In this document: positions 34,822 to 44,349 of the stretch, in pieces | Layout: each line of letters opens with the position of its first letter | Position numbering within the stretch: the stretch's first letter is position 1 | Source: a virus | Virus record (IMG/VR): IMGVR_UViG_3300023179_000074 | Span: 1-64,000 of that record | Length of the DNA stretch: 64,000 bases | Reading direction: 5' to 3' (one strand) | Made by a program: the position numbers and the translations under genes | Notes under the pieces: generated by a model | The model's input: the letters and a program-made list of their open reading frames with translations, nothing else | Told to the model about the DNA's origin: nothing | The model's database searches: none

Positions 34822-36153
34822 TTATCTTGTATTTACATCTGCGGGCCTAAAAGGTGTATTGGCGCTGGGATTTGTTTGTTGTGGAATTAAACCTTGGAGA
34901 ATAACATTTGCGTTTAATGAAGAGGTGGTTACTATAGGATTAGGGTTAATAAGTTCATACATAAAATTTTTCGTTTCAGCTAGTAGGCTTTTTAGTGTAA
35001 CTCTTACCATGTAAGCATCAGGTACTATAGTAGTAATATTACGTGAAACTTCTCTGTTAGTAAAATCTCTTAAAGTTGTAGTAACAGGTGTTTGTGGTCC
35101 TACTTCATCATCTCTAAGTTGTCTTCCTGTTACATTTAGCTGTTGTATAACATTTAAATTATCAATAGTAGAGAGGCTAAGTGAAAGTTCTCTTCTAGAT
35201 CCTTGAAATTCTATAGCAATATTACTTATGTAACAAAAAGGTAAAAATTTTGACCCAGGAATAGATACTTGGTAAAGCACCGGGGGGTCTATTACTGAAA
35301 CACTTCTTCGGGAAGGTTTGTTATTATATAAAAGTAAAAATAATAATTCCCAATTTCTTACAACATCTTCATAGCTAGCGCTTCCTGTATTAATTAAAGG
35401 AAAATTAAAGCTAAACTCTTCACCCTCCATAGGGTAATTATAAAGTTTAGCTTTTTCAACAAATGTTATATCAGCGGGATTTCTTAATGTATTAACAAAA
35501 TCAGCAATACCCGTAAAAAACTCAGCACCGGTTTTTACTAAACCTGAATAAGGTGTATTTGCATCACCAGAAAAAATATTTTGTTGAGCATTATAATAAT
35601 TATCAAAATAGGGAAGAATAAAATTCCAGCCTGTATCCTCCGTAATATATAAGTTTTGATACGGTTTTAAATAACTGTCTTTTCTGTTAAAAATCGAATT
35701 GTTATCTAGTGAGCTGGGAAGAAATCTGCCCAGTAATTCATTGGCTCCTCTTGAAACGCTATCTAACTGATCTGCAGAAGCGTTTAAAAAACTTAATGCA
35801 GGTCCTTGATTAGCTAAGTCTCTAAGGCCTCCGGATACACCGGCAGCAGACGCTCCAAATGAATATTTTAATTGAGAAATTAATGTATTTACTTTTAAAC
35901 GCTTTTCTTGTAAAATAATTTTAGGTACTTCTTCGCGTGCTTTTTCTCCTGTTTTTGAATAGGTCCAATAAAAATCCTGTACAACATTAACAGTTGTGCC
36001 GTTAACTACAGATCCATCAGAATTAGTAGCACCTCCATAAGAAGTATTACTCGGAGAAACTAAAAAAGGCGTTGAAACGTCTGTATCGTCTAATTTGCTT
36101 TTTGAAGCATCGCTAAAATTTCTACTCTTAGAAATAGAAAATACGTGATTCAT
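34822..36153 (-). CDS. Baseplate/tail-tube junction protein (gp48-like?)
   Basis: A 443-residue protein. Its first 150 residues are Ser/Asn-rich and probably flexible. The centre and end are beta-rich, with GEEFSFNFPLINTG, VRNWELLFLLLYN and PFCYISNIAIEFQGSRREL. That last segment resembles tail-tube folds that initiate on the baseplate, as T4 gp48 and gp54 do. It follows the tape measure gene in the operon. The assignment is by region and fold pattern only. Confidence 0.45.
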   Translation of the reverse strand: MNHVFSISKSRNFSDASKSKLDDTDVSTPFLVSPSNTSYGGATNSDGSVVNGTTVNVVQDFYWTYSKTGEKAREEVPKIILQEKRLKVNTLISQLKYSFGASAAGVSGGLRDLANQGPALSFLNASADQLDSVSRGANELLGRFLPSSLDNNSIFNRKDSYLKPYQNLYITEDTGWNFILPYFDNYYNAQQNIFSGDANTPYSGLVKTGAEFFTGIADFVNTLRNPADITFVEKAKLYNYPMEGEEFSFNFPLINTGSASYEDVVRNWELLFLLLYNNKPSRRSVSVIDPPVLYQVSIPGSKFLPFCYISNIAIEFQGSRRELSLSLSTIDNLNVIQQLNVTGRQLRDDEVGPQTPVTTTLRDFTNREVSRNITTIVPDAYMVRVTLKSLLAETKNFMYELINPNPIVTTSSLNANVILQGLIPQQTNPSANTPFRPADVNTR

Positions 36154-36164
36154 AATATTACTTA

Positions 36165-38225
36165 TTAAGCGTTAACTAGGTCAGCCCTATATTCAAAATT
36201 AGAAACCGTTTTATCTGTTAAAACAAAATTACGTGAATTATTGCTTATAATTGTAGGGGCCTTAGATGAAGTTGAACTAACCATAAAAGCTTCAAGATTT
36301 TTATTTAGTACTTGATCCATCTTAAACATAGATTCATAAAATCTTAGTTGCTTGGCAAATAATTCTTTTACATCTTCTAATTCTTTTAGCATCTTCTGCT
36401 GAATATTTGCTTGATCATCTTTTTTCTTTACATCGTCCATTTTATTTTCTACGGGCTTAGCTTCATTAAGCTTGAAAAAATCATTATCTATTTGTTGAGA
36501 GCCTGCTTCATTTATTGCTTTTCTTGTTTGTTGTTGTAATTCAACACTTTTTTCCAAAGATTCAATTCTTTTACTTCTATCTTTATCACTACCAAACATG
36601 TCCTTGTAAATTTCTCTTGATCCGCTCATTATAAAAGTACCTGCGCTTGATAATACTCCTGTCACAATTCCATATAACACAGACGCTGTTAAAGGTTGTC
36701 CAAAAAACGGAGTGCCGGGTATTGCTGATGTCGCCAAGCCTACAACACTACCCGCAGCGGTTCCATATGTACCGCCTTTTAATGTATCGGTTAATACTTT
36801 TTTGTTAGGATCTTTTTCTTCCTTTATTTTTTTCTTAAGTCTTTTTTCTTCTTCTTGAGATTCTTTATATTGCATCGAATAAGATTCAGGATCTTCATAA
36901 TCTAATCCTTCTTTTCTATCTAATGCAGCGGGTTTAGAGTATTTGTTAGGGCCAGTAAAAGCTTTATAAATTGCTTTAAGAGTGTTTATAGGACCATCCG
37001 CTGAGCTTATTAAATAAATATCATCCATTATTTCTCTTGCAGCTCTTAGACCATCAGAAAGCCCGGGGGCATATTTGTCTAAAATAGCAAACCCTTTTGA
37101 AGCTGCTGCTGTATCTTTACTAAAAATTAAAGATATGGCATTACCAATATCAACAATTGTAGAAATAACATTGTTTATGGATTCAGAAATTTCAGTAAAA
37201 ACTGAATTAAAAATATCTCCTAAATTTATATCTTTAATTTCTTTACTAGTATCTTTTCCCGCTTGCCATACAAAAGCTTTTTCGGTAAGCATTTTAATAA
37301 ATCCTGTTATTTTAGAAACAGAGGGAAAATAAACTTCTATTTGATTTAATAACCCTATTACATCATCAAAGTTTATACCCGAGCCTTTAACTGCTACTTG
37401 ATATAGCTGTACAAATATTTTACCAATTTTTTCAAAAAAGTCTGTAATTCCAATAAACGCGCCCTCTAATCCTTTAGTTAAATTTTGAAAGAGTTGCTCC
37501 ATAGTAAAGTCAATACCAAACATACTAAACTTTTTACTTTTATCCCCTCCCATATCATAATCTTGTAAGAGACGTTGTTTAGTAGTACCGAAAAACTGAG
37601 CTATAAATTCTGCACCTGGTATTGCAAACGCAAGATATTTTAAACCTTTACTCACATCACCACGAGCAATTAATCTAAACCCATCAAAAGCATCGATCAG
37701 ACGCCCTACAAACGGTATGCTTCTAATAAACTCTTTATACTCTAATCCTTTTTTATTGAATACGCTTGTTAAGTTCTTCAAACTACTCATTACCGAGCCT
37801 TGTTTAAACTGCTCAAATAATTTTTTAACTACTGGTATTTTTTCAACGCCAAAGGCTAAACCAGCGACACCACCGAGCAATAATAGTATAGGGCTTAGAA
37901 ATTTAAAAATAGATCCGGATTCTTTTTTCTGTGATAATTTTATTTCTTTTAAAATAGCGCTATATTTTTCCGATTGATCTAAGGACTGTAGTTGTTTTTG
38001 TGCCTTTCTTGAAAATTCTATTTGTTTAGGCTCGCTTTCTTTACGTTCTTTTCTAGCATCTTCTGCTCTTTGTATTTTGTATCTATCGTCATCTAATGAA
38101 AATCTTTTATCTAGCACTGCTTGAATTTTCTCTAAAGATTTATATTGCTGTAAGCTTGAAGCTTTTAGATCTTCAAAACCTTTACCAAAAACAGTAATCA
38201 ACTGTTCATTAGATAACTCTTCCAT
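36165..38225 (-). CDS. Tail tape measure protein (gp29-like)
   Basis: A 686-residue protein with a charged, coiled-coil N-terminus (residues 1-100), a hydrophobic segment at ~106-126 (FKFLSPILLLLGGVAGLAFG), a long helical middle, a second hydrophobic Gly/Ala-rich stretch at ~490-540, then a coiled coil. This is the usual tape-measure plan, in which the protein sets tail length and enters the host membrane. T4 gp29 is 590 residues. CTTAAATA lies 6 bases before ATG 38225. Its neighbours are hub assembly proteins. Confidence 0.7.
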   Translation of the reverse strand: MEELSNEQLITVFGKGFEDLKASSLQQYKSLEKIQAVLDKRFSLDDDRYKIQRAEDARKERKESEPKQIEFSRKAQKQLQSLDQSEKYSAILKEIKLSQKKESGSIFKFLSPILLLLGGVAGLAFGVEKIPVVKKLFEQFKQGSVMSSLKNLTSVFNKKGLEYKEFIRSIPFVGRLIDAFDGFRLIARGDVSKGLKYLAFAIPGAEFIAQFFGTTKQRLLQDYDMGGDKSKKFSMFGIDFTMEQLFQNLTKGLEGAFIGITDFFEKIGKIFVQLYQVAVKGSGINFDDVIGLLNQIEVYFPSVSKITGFIKMLTEKAFVWQAGKDTSKEIKDINLGDIFNSVFTEISESINNVISTIVDIGNAISLIFSKDTAAASKGFAILDKYAPGLSDGLRAAREIMDDIYLISSADGPINTLKAIYKAFTGPNKYSKPAALDRKEGLDYEDPESYSMQYKESQEEEKRLKKKIKEEKDPNKKVLTDTLKGGTYGTAAGSVVGLATSAIPGTPFFGQPLTASVLYGIVTGVLSSAGTFIMSGSREIYKDMFGSDKDRSKRIESLEKSVELQQQTRKAINEAGSQQIDNDFFKLNEAKPVENKMDDVKKKDDQANIQQKMLKELEDVKELFAKQLRFYESMFKMDQVLNKNLEAFMVSSTSSKAPTIISNNSRNFVLTDKTVSNFEYRADLVNA

Positions 38226-38231
38226 TAATAA

Positions 38232-38239
38232 TATTTAAG
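38232..38239 (-). promoter_or_regulatory. T4-type late promoter, CTTAAATA
   Basis: CTTAAATA lies 6 bases before ATG 38225 of the tape measure gene. Confidence 0.45.
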
Positions 38240-38248
38240 AGATATTAT

Positions 38249-39001
38249 TTAAATTGAAAAAAATGATCCGTCTACTTCCAGGTTTTGCCCGTTAATTTGT
38301 GTAAACTTGCTTTCTATATCTCTATACTGTTTAATAAATTCTAAAATGTTGTTAGTCAAGGTTGAAGGGAACTTTTCTATAACTTTTATTTGTTCAGGTA
38401 CAGCGGTAGAAGAAAATTCTAATGAAAGAGGTTTTTCGCCTTCAAAAGAAACAGATTTTATAAACTTAGATATCTCTTGAACGAACAATTCACCAATAAT
38501 ATTCTTAAAATCTTTATCTTCTGTTTGTTTTAGATTATCTAAACTAAATTGACTTAATTTTAAATCAACATCAAGACGAGGTGCTTGAAGAATGACCTTT
38601 AAATTATTAAGTTCAATTACTTTTTCTGTATTAAACTCAGTAGAAATGTTAGGGTATTCTTTTACTTTATCAAATAAATTAATTTTATTTTCATTTAAAG
38701 TATAGTTAGCATCTAAGCAGTGTGCTCTTAAAGCAATAGCTATTGCTGTTCTATCAAAAGTATAAAGATCATTTATCTTTATATCGTCGAGTATATTTTC
38801 TTTTAAAATACTGTAGAAATTAATAATAAATGATAATTTAGTTAAAGTTTCATCAATAGAAGTTTTTAATAAATTTTTTTGTTGTCTTAATGTAATATTT
38901 TTAATTTTGACTTCTTTTTTTAAGGAAGGAACAAAAACAGAAATTGAGTTTGTTTTATTTAGTTCTTCCAATTGTCGTAACAGTTCTGCAGAATTACTCA
39001 T
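38249..39001 (-). CDS. T4_baseplate-family hub assembly protein (gp26/gp51-like)
   Basis: A 250-residue protein. The start ISVFVPSLKKEVKIKNITLRQ followed by a Lys-rich helix fits the T4_baseplate family, which includes the gp26/gp51 hub assembly proteins. The rest is helical, with LVQEISKFIKS and a conserved-looking EFIKQYRDIES. It lies between the tape measure and a related gene at 38994. CCTAAATA is 6 bases before ATG 39001. It probably chaperones hub or tape-measure assembly. Confidence 0.6.
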   Translation of the reverse strand: MSNSAELLRQLEELNKTNSISVFVPSLKKEVKIKNITLRQQKNLLKTSIDETLTKLSFIINFYSILKENILDDIKINDLYTFDRTAIAIALRAHCLDANYTLNENKINLFDKVKEYPNISTEFNTEKVIELNNLKVILQAPRLDVDLKLSQFSLDNLKQTEDKDFKNIIGELFVQEISKFIKSVSFEGEKPLSLEFSSTAVPEQIKVIEKFPSTLTNNILEFIKQYRDIESKFTQINGQNLEVDGSFFSI

Positions 39002-39863
39002 TATGGGTATTTAGGTTAGAAGAAGGGAGATTCAAGTTATTACCTTTTTGTTGTTTATTTTTATCTTCTATATCTTTCTTAAAGATATTCATAAAAACAT
39101 TTAATTCAGCAGGCGTGGAATTATAAAGTAAGTCATAAGTTAAATTTGCTTTTGAAATAAAAAAATATTCAAATTCGTATAGTGATAATAAATCTCTTTT
39201 AAATAGAATTTTTAAAAATTCAATAATAGTATTATCTTTTAAAGAAAGAGGCAGTTCTATTTTTTCACTATCACCAAAACTTATTTGAATTAAAAATATT
39301 TTAGATAAATTTTCATGTATTTTGTCAAAAAAGTCTTTTGCATATTTTAAAGTAGTGGTAGGAAGTATTTCTAAAATTTTCATATCATCGACTTGATAGG
39401 TGTTATTATCTACTGTCACATTTTGAATAGTAGAAAGATATTGTTCTTCCAGTGTATTTAAAAAGAGTTTAGAAGTTAAAGAAAAATTAATTTTTACGTT
39501 TTCAATAGTTTGTATTTCATTAATTTCTGTATCAAAATTTTGAAGTTTTTCTAAAAGTTTAGTAAGATCTATAGAAATTAATTGCTGTTTTTTATTTTTA
39601 TCTTGAATATTAAATTCTAGTACCGGGCTAATGCAGATTATTCTTAACACTAGTAAAATAATTAATTTTTCTAAGAAATTAAAATTATTAAAATTGTTAT
39701 TCGAATGAGTAGCAATTAGATTATCTAAAAACTCGCAAATATCGAGATTATTGTTATTAAGAATAGTTTTTGCTAAATTTTTATATGTTTTGTATTTTAT
39801 TTCTCTAAAATTAAAATATTCTTTTCTGTTTTTTAAAAAAACTTTTATATTAAAGTCTTCCAC
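38994..39863 (-). CDS. Hub or tail assembly protein
   Basis: A 289-residue, mostly helical protein, rich in Asn, Leu and Lys. The N-terminal IKVFLKNRKEYFNFREIKYK resembles the beta-strand plus Lys helix seen at the start of 38249-39001, suggesting a diverged paralogue. The C-terminus (YDLLYNSTPAELNVFMNIFK) resembles tail assembly chaperones. The start is GTG 39863 with TTTAAATA 5 bases upstream. Its gene ends 8 bases inside the next one. A chaperone role is inferred. Confidence 0.5.
   Translation of the reverse strand: MEDFNIKVFLKNRKEYFNFREIKYKTYKNLAKTILNNNNLDICEFLDNLIATHSNNNFNNFNFLEKLIILLVLRIICISPVLEFNIQDKNKKQQLISIDLTKLLEKLQNFDTEINEIQTIENVKINFSLTSKLFLNTLEEQYLSTIQNVTVDNNTYQVDDMKILEILPTTTLKYAKDFFDKIHENLSKIFLIQISFGDSEKIELPLSLKDNTIIEFLKILFKRDLLSLYEFEYFFISKANLTYDLLYNSTPAELNVFMNIFKKDIEDKNKQQKGNNLNLPSSNLNTHNE
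39008..39015 (-). promoter_or_regulatory. T4-type late promoter, CCTAAATA
   Basis: CCTAAATA lies 6 bases before ATG 39001, inside the 3' end of the upstream gene. Confidence 0.4.
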
Positions 39864-39868
39864 GGAAC

Positions 39869-39876
39869 TATTTAAA
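39869..39876 (-). promoter_or_regulatory. T4-type late promoter, TTTAAATA
   Basis: TTTAAATA lies 5 bases before GTG 39863. Confidence 0.45.
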
Positions 39877-39883
39877 ACAAAAA

Positions 39884-40792
39884 TTATAAAAATCCAAGTG
39901 GATTTATACTACCAATACCATTTTGAAAGCTTGTAATTCTAGGTATTTCTCCGTTTGAAATTCTATTAACTATATCAGCAATAGGAAGATATAAGTTATT
40001 TTCAACCGTATAATTTGAGTATGTCCATCTAGTAGAATAAGTTGTAAGTTTATCATCTGTATAATCTAAGTTTTGTTCAGAAACTTGAAAGGGCACACAG
40101 TTGTAAAAATTAAAAACCTTTCGAGGAATCATAGATATACTATGATATGTTCTTGTATATTCCAATAAAGTCATATTAACTTTCATATTTTTAAACCCTC
40201 TTCTTCCCCTTACGTCATCGGGACGTGCTGTCATACCGTAATGCGATGCTAAAATAACCCATGGTCTTATTACAAAATCAATAAAAGAAGTATTTGTTTC
40301 TCTAAAATCAATTACCAGATTAGGTGGTTCTGTGGATCTACCGCTACCTAAAATACCGGGTAAAAATCCTCTATTATTATTTACGGATACTGATGTCACA
40401 TCATATTGTTCAGTGGGAACAGTTATTTGATGTGCAAATAGACATCCTATCACACGCTGAAGGGGGTAACTATTAAGTATTGTAACAGCGCTATTTATAT
40501 CATATCCTTTTTTAGCACCGTCTGTTCTTTCTAATCCTTGAATAACACTAGTTCTTAAAGCTGCAGGGTAATTATCAATTACAATAATCCATTGTGAGGA
40601 GTTAGGAATCGAGGTAAACCACGATTCCATTTGAAACAGAAAATAATCTCTTACACTAACTATTGGAACACCGGGTATATTAAACCCAAAAAGATTAGTT
40701 ACTTGGGGGGCAAATAAAGGATTAGTGCCTGTAGCTAGCCCTGTGAAATTATTACCTAAAGCATTTAATGCATTAGTAAATGGATTGTTCAC
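39884..40792 (-). CDS. Tail-tube-fold protein, gp54-like tube initiator
   Basis: A 302-residue protein from GTG 40792. The N-terminal 40 residues are Asn/Gly-rich. The core resembles the tail-tube fold, with WIIVIDNYPAAL, LVIDFRETN, FIDFVIRPWVILASHYGM and LTTYSTRWTYSNYTV. Tube-fold proteins of this length beside gp19 act as the tube initiator or terminator on the baseplate, like T4 gp54. CCTAAATA is 5 bases upstream of the start. Confidence 0.55.
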   Translation of the reverse strand: MNNPFTNALNALGNNFTGLATGTNPLFAPQVTNLFGFNIPGVPIVSVRDYFLFQMESWFTSIPNSSQWIIVIDNYPAALRTSVIQGLERTDGAKKGYDINSAVTILNSYPLQRVIGCLFAHQITVPTEQYDVTSVSVNNNRGFLPGILGSGRSTEPPNLVIDFRETNTSFIDFVIRPWVILASHYGMTARPDDVRGRRGFKNMKVNMTLLEYTRTYHSISMIPRKVFNFYNCVPFQVSEQNLDYTDDKLTTYSTRWTYSNYTVENNLYLPIADIVNRISNGEIPRITSFQNGIGSINPLGFL

Positions 40793-40797
40793 CTAAA

Positions 40798-40805
40798 TAT
40801 TTAGG
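40798..40805 (-). promoter_or_regulatory. T4-type late promoter, CCTAAATA
   Basis: CCTAAATA lies 5 bases before GTG 40792 and supports the GTG start. Confidence 0.45.
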
Positions 40806-40818
40806 TAAAAAAGGTTAT

Positions 40819-41367
40819 TTAGGATAATTTTCTCCAATAATGAAACGAAACTGTAGCAGTAAATTCTATTGTGTTACCGGTGCCTTCTGCGATATTGTAA
40901 GCTAAAGGGCCTACGCTTCTAACTGATACACCTACCAATTGATACTGACCTACCTTGTTCATTTGATTATCAAGCTGAACTAAATCAATAATAGCTGTTT
41001 GCTTTGGAGCAAAATAGTTACCGGTAGAATTAGAGTCATCAAATATATCGGTAGACCATTGCTCGAATTTTTGTCTTATTTGTGAATTTGCATCAGCATA
41101 AAATGTTAAGGTGTAAGCTTCACTTCCCGGGTATGTTGCATTACCGGGGAGATTAAAATTTAACCCCATATAAGGTACCGGAATATTTGTTATGGCCCTC
41201 TCAGGAAGAGTAGCTGTTTTTACATATACTAAATCATTCTCGTCAAATGTAACTGTACTGGCTCCTCCGGTGTTAATCGAGAGTACTCTAAAATTAAAAT
41301 CGCGTGCAAACTCTCTAGTTGCTGCTACTCTGTAAAAGTCGGTTATAAGTTGATTTACATCTGCCAT
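40819..41367 (-). CDS. Tail tube protein gp19
   Basis: A 182-residue protein with the gp19 layout: RDFNFRVLSINTGG, then VYVKTATLPER, a VPYMGLNFNLPG loop, YTLTFYADANSQIRQKFEQW, and QLVGVSVRSVGPLAY near the end. It polymerises inside the sheath to form the DNA channel. T4 gp19 is 163 residues. AATAAATA lies 5 bases before ATG 41367. It is directly downstream of the sheath gene, the T4 order. Confidence 0.85.
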   Translation of the reverse strand: MADVNQLITDFYRVAATREFARDFNFRVLSINTGGASTVTFDENDLVYVKTATLPERAITNIPVPYMGLNFNLPGNATYPGSEAYTLTFYADANSQIRQKFEQWSTDIFDDSNSTGNYFAPKQTAIIDLVQLDNQMNKVGQYQLVGVSVRSVGPLAYNIAEGTGNTIEFTATVSFHYWRKLS

Positions 41368-41372
41368 AAAAT

Positions 41373-41380
41373 TATTTATT
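41373..41380 (-). promoter_or_regulatory. T4-type late promoter for tail tube, AATAAATA
   Basis: AATAAATA lies 5 bases before ATG 41367, in the short gap after the sheath gene. Confidence 0.5.
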
Positions 41381-41391
41381 CCTTAAATTGG

Positions 41392-43686
41392 TTATGTAAT
41401 AATCTCCTGGAAATTTGTACCGGTTCTAGTTGCGTAGAAGTTGCAAAGTATATACTCTGCAGTACGTACCGGTTTAATATAGATATCAACTACCAAAGTA
41501 TTATCATCTATAACTTCAGGTGGGTTATTTCTCTCGTCACATATAATAAGATAATCATAAATTCCTTGTGTATTTTTTGCATTATCAAATATAGGTGTAA
41601 TTGTATTTAAAACCTGTGTGCGGGTAAATAATGTATTCGGTTCAAAAACAAAGTACTTGATAGTATCTCTTGTAGATGATTCGAGACTCAAGAACAGTCT
41701 GCGAACATTAATACGATCAAATGCGCTTGGTTTCTTTTGTAGCGTTTTTTGCCCGAAGATTACAAACCCTTCTGCTGGGAAGAACGTTACAGGGTTAAGA
41801 CTTGCTTTGTAAAGCTGATCGCGTTGTTTTTGCTTAGGATAAATTGCGATATCATTTACACCGGCTAAAATACCGCGAGTAAACCCAGCTGGTGCATACC
41901 ATGGCTGATAATTACTATCAGTATTTGCCATTGCAGCTGCAGCAAAGCCAGAGAAAGGTACCCAAACATCTTCAGATGAAGCAACATCAGTTACTTTAGC
42001 ACAATTTGCAAATGTACAGGCATAACTAGTATTAATACCAGCAAATTGATTCTTCAGCGGCCAGTAAATATTATTAGAGAATGTATTTGTAGGTAAATCC
42101 AAGGTCTTTACATTAGAGCCCTGCACAAATATATTTGTAATTGGATCAGCTATAAAGATAAGATCTTTTCTATTGTTGGCGAGCGCTATAAACGTATTAG
42201 CAACTGCATTATAGCGTGTTATTGCAACTGGTGTGACACTAGCATTTTGTGACGTCAGCGAATTGACCATAGAATCGTAAGGTACACTATCATCAAAATA
42301 ATTTAAAGTACGTGGGTTAAACGAATTTACATATACTGTACCTAAGCCGGCCTCAACTGCGATATTAATTGGAAATAGATCTGTGTTATTAACTTTATCT
42401 AAAGCTATCGAAAGCTTAGTAGGTAGCGTTCCAATTTCCTTGGTTGCAAGATCTTGATCATTATAATCGCCTAGTGCGACTAATGAATCAGTGCTCCCGT
42501 AATCAGCAATTAAGCTCTGTACTACAGCAGATGGTGCCCCTACTCTCTCTTCATATTCTGCTTCTGTCTCGCCAGCAAGTGGGGAAGACATTGGCGTACT
42601 TAAAAATCTTGCTTTTTTCTTTGGAACACCATTAGAATCTAGCCATGTAACACTGTTTTTACTGGAAATATTAGGATTTACAATAACAGTAACGTTAGCA
42701 GAAGCATTATCAATTTGCTCAATATAAAAACTCGTTGCTGGGCCACCGTTTTCGTTATTTATTTGACGATGATAATCTAGAGACCCTACATATCCCTCTT
42801 GAAAGACATAATCTAAAGTAATTGTATCAGGAGAATAAACTGATTGACGTAATTTAAATACACCAACAGTTATTGTATCATTATACTGATTAGTAGAGAT
42901 ATCAAAGTTCGAAACATTTTCCATTACTTCGGAAACACTTCCAGACGCACCACCGGGTGTAGCGGAGAGAGGAAAGTTTAAACGTACACCGGGGAGAGAA
43001 ATATATGCATTACCAGAAATAGTAGATGCATTAGTATTAATAGAAAGTATGCTATTAACATTATCAAAATTTGTAGCAGGGTTTAAGTTAGTATTATCGA
43101 TAATCCCTACATATGTACCTTCATATTTGGTATTAATTGTTGTTTGAGCCTTGTTTAAAACAAGGAGACCGGCACCTGCAAACGAAGCAACCGAATTAAA
43201 AGAATTGGGTGCACCAGCAGTAGATGACCACGAATATGCATCCCCGCGTAGTATTGATAAATATTGAGCTTGTGTAAGTTTTACATGTGTCGGTTTACCA
43301 AAGAAATAAGTTCCAGTGGGTGAAACAGTTAAAGAAGTAGAGCTTGCACCATTTACATAAGTTACAACAGGGTAGACGAGGGCAGAATAATCATCAGTAT
43401 AATCTAATCCTGCGCCGGCACCATAAGGAAGTCTGTAAACTACAACGCTAGCGGGGGACTGAAGCACTGCTTTAGTTGTGTGATAAAAATATCTTTCAGC
43501 AGCATTTGTTGGCACTCCAAAGACCTGTTCAAATTCAGAAAGAGATGCAATGCTAATTGGTTCGGATGTAGGTCCTTTTTCGGCAAAGCCTGGAATAAAA
43601 ACAGTAGTCGGTGGCGTCCCCGCTGCGCCTAACGAAAGATCTACTTCACTAATTTGAACACCGGGGCTTTGAATTGTACGTGCCAT
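41392..43686 (-). CDS. Contractile tail sheath protein gp18
   Basis: A 764-residue protein with the sheath opening ARTIQSPGVQISEVDLSLG and TTVFIPGFAEKGPT, an AERYFYHTTKA segment, and the conserved C-terminal region PSAFDRINVRRLFLSLE, YFVFEPNT and DNNTLVVDIYIKPVRTAEYI. It forms the contractile cylinder around gp19 tubes. T4 gp18 is 659 residues, so extra surface domains are likely in the middle. AATAAATA lies 6 bases before ATG 43686. Confidence 0.92.
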   Translation of the reverse strand: MARTIQSPGVQISEVDLSLGAAGTPPTTVFIPGFAEKGPTSEPISIASLSEFEQVFGVPTNAAERYFYHTTKAVLQSPASVVVYRLPYGAGAGLDYTDDYSALVYPVVTYVNGASSTSLTVSPTGTYFFGKPTHVKLTQAQYLSILRGDAYSWSSTAGAPNSFNSVASFAGAGLLVLNKAQTTINTKYEGTYVGIIDNTNLNPATNFDNVNSILSINTNASTISGNAYISLPGVRLNFPLSATPGGASGSVSEVMENVSNFDISTNQYNDTITVGVFKLRQSVYSPDTITLDYVFQEGYVGSLDYHRQINNENGGPATSFYIEQIDNASANVTVIVNPNISSKNSVTWLDSNGVPKKKARFLSTPMSSPLAGETEAEYEERVGAPSAVVQSLIADYGSTDSLVALGDYNDQDLATKEIGTLPTKLSIALDKVNNTDLFPINIAVEAGLGTVYVNSFNPRTLNYFDDSVPYDSMVNSLTSQNASVTPVAITRYNAVANTFIALANNRKDLIFIADPITNIFVQGSNVKTLDLPTNTFSNNIYWPLKNQFAGINTSYACTFANCAKVTDVASSEDVWVPFSGFAAAAMANTDSNYQPWYAPAGFTRGILAGVNDIAIYPKQKQRDQLYKASLNPVTFFPAEGFVIFGQKTLQKKPSAFDRINVRRLFLSLESSTRDTIKYFVFEPNTLFTRTQVLNTITPIFDNAKNTQGIYDYLIICDERNNPPEVIDDNTLVVDIYIKPVRTAEYILCNFYATRTGTNFQEIIT

Positions 43687-43692
43687 ATAAAG

Positions 43693-43700
43693 TATTTATT
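43693..43700 (-). promoter_or_regulatory. T4-type late promoter for sheath, AATAAATA
   Basis: AATAAATA lies 6 bases before ATG 43686. Confidence 0.5.
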
Positions 43701-43727
43701 GTTTTTTGGATTAAACTTTTTAATTTT

Positions 43728-44336
43728 TTACAAACTATCTATAGTATCGACTAAAGAAACTATTAAACGAGAGTAATTAAATGTAAAATATGTTTCGATT
43801 TCACCGGGATCCCTATTATTAAATGTAATTCCTCCTAAAGCTGTAGGAAAAGCATTAATGTATTTAAATTCAACTGATCTTTTATCATATTCATCTAATG
43901 CAAAGATAGATATATTTGCAGCATATACTAATATATTTTTATTATTATACTGTGATTCTGGTAATAAATTTGTAGGGTCATATATACCAGTCTCATCATC
44001 GTTTAATATGTTTAACCATTTGTAGATTGTCCAGTAATTGTTAAATCTATTATCAACAGTAAAATTTACTGTAACGGGAGGATACGGATTACGTGCTTGG
44101 CTTGATGTTGTATGTGTTTGCCCGGAATACCTAATATTCAAAGCGGGTACTTCTACTTCCGGTACTAAAGAACCATAAACAGAGAATTGTATTGCATCAG
44201 GAAAAATAGACTCATCATTTCTTGTCATTTTACGAGCTATAGATTTTAAGCCGTCAGGAAAATTTAAAACTAGTAAAAATTTATCTTTTCTAGATTTATT
44301 AAAGGGGCTTTGTGTATAGTTAACTAAGTTTGCCAT
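43728..44336 (-). CDS. Second tail-tube-like protein
   Basis: The preferred start is ATG 44336 (MANLVNYTQSPF), which has GTTAAATA 5 bases upstream; a frame from 44363 would overlap the terminase. The ~202 residues include FLLVLNFPDGLKSI, SVYGSLVPEVEVPALNIRYS and PYPPVTVNFTVDNRFNNYW, a tube-fold-like pattern with a PxVxVNFTVD strand. It sits between terminase and sheath genes, where gp19-like or tail terminator proteins can occur. It is a second tube-like protein, distinct from gp19. The specific role is unknown. Confidence 0.6.
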   Translation of the reverse strand: MANLVNYTQSPFNKSRKDKFLLVLNFPDGLKSIARKMTRNDESIFPDAIQFSVYGSLVPEVEVPALNIRYSGQTHTTSSQARNPYPPVTVNFTVDNRFNNYWTIYKWLNILNDDETGIYDPTNLLPESQYNNKNILVYAANISIFALDEYDKRSVEFKYINAFPTALGGITFNNRDPGEIETYFTFNYSRLIVSLVDTIDSL

Positions 44337-44341
44337 ATATA

Positions 44342-44349
44342 TATTTAAC
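44342..44349 (-). promoter_or_regulatory. T4-type late promoter, GTTAAATA
   Basis: GTTAAATA lies 5 bases before ATG 44336 and overlaps the terminase stop region. It decides that start. Confidence 0.45.

Noticed and set aside
38994-39001. Programmed frameshift between two tail assembly genes
   Set aside because: The 8-base overlap has no slippery heptamer, and each gene has its own late motif and start.
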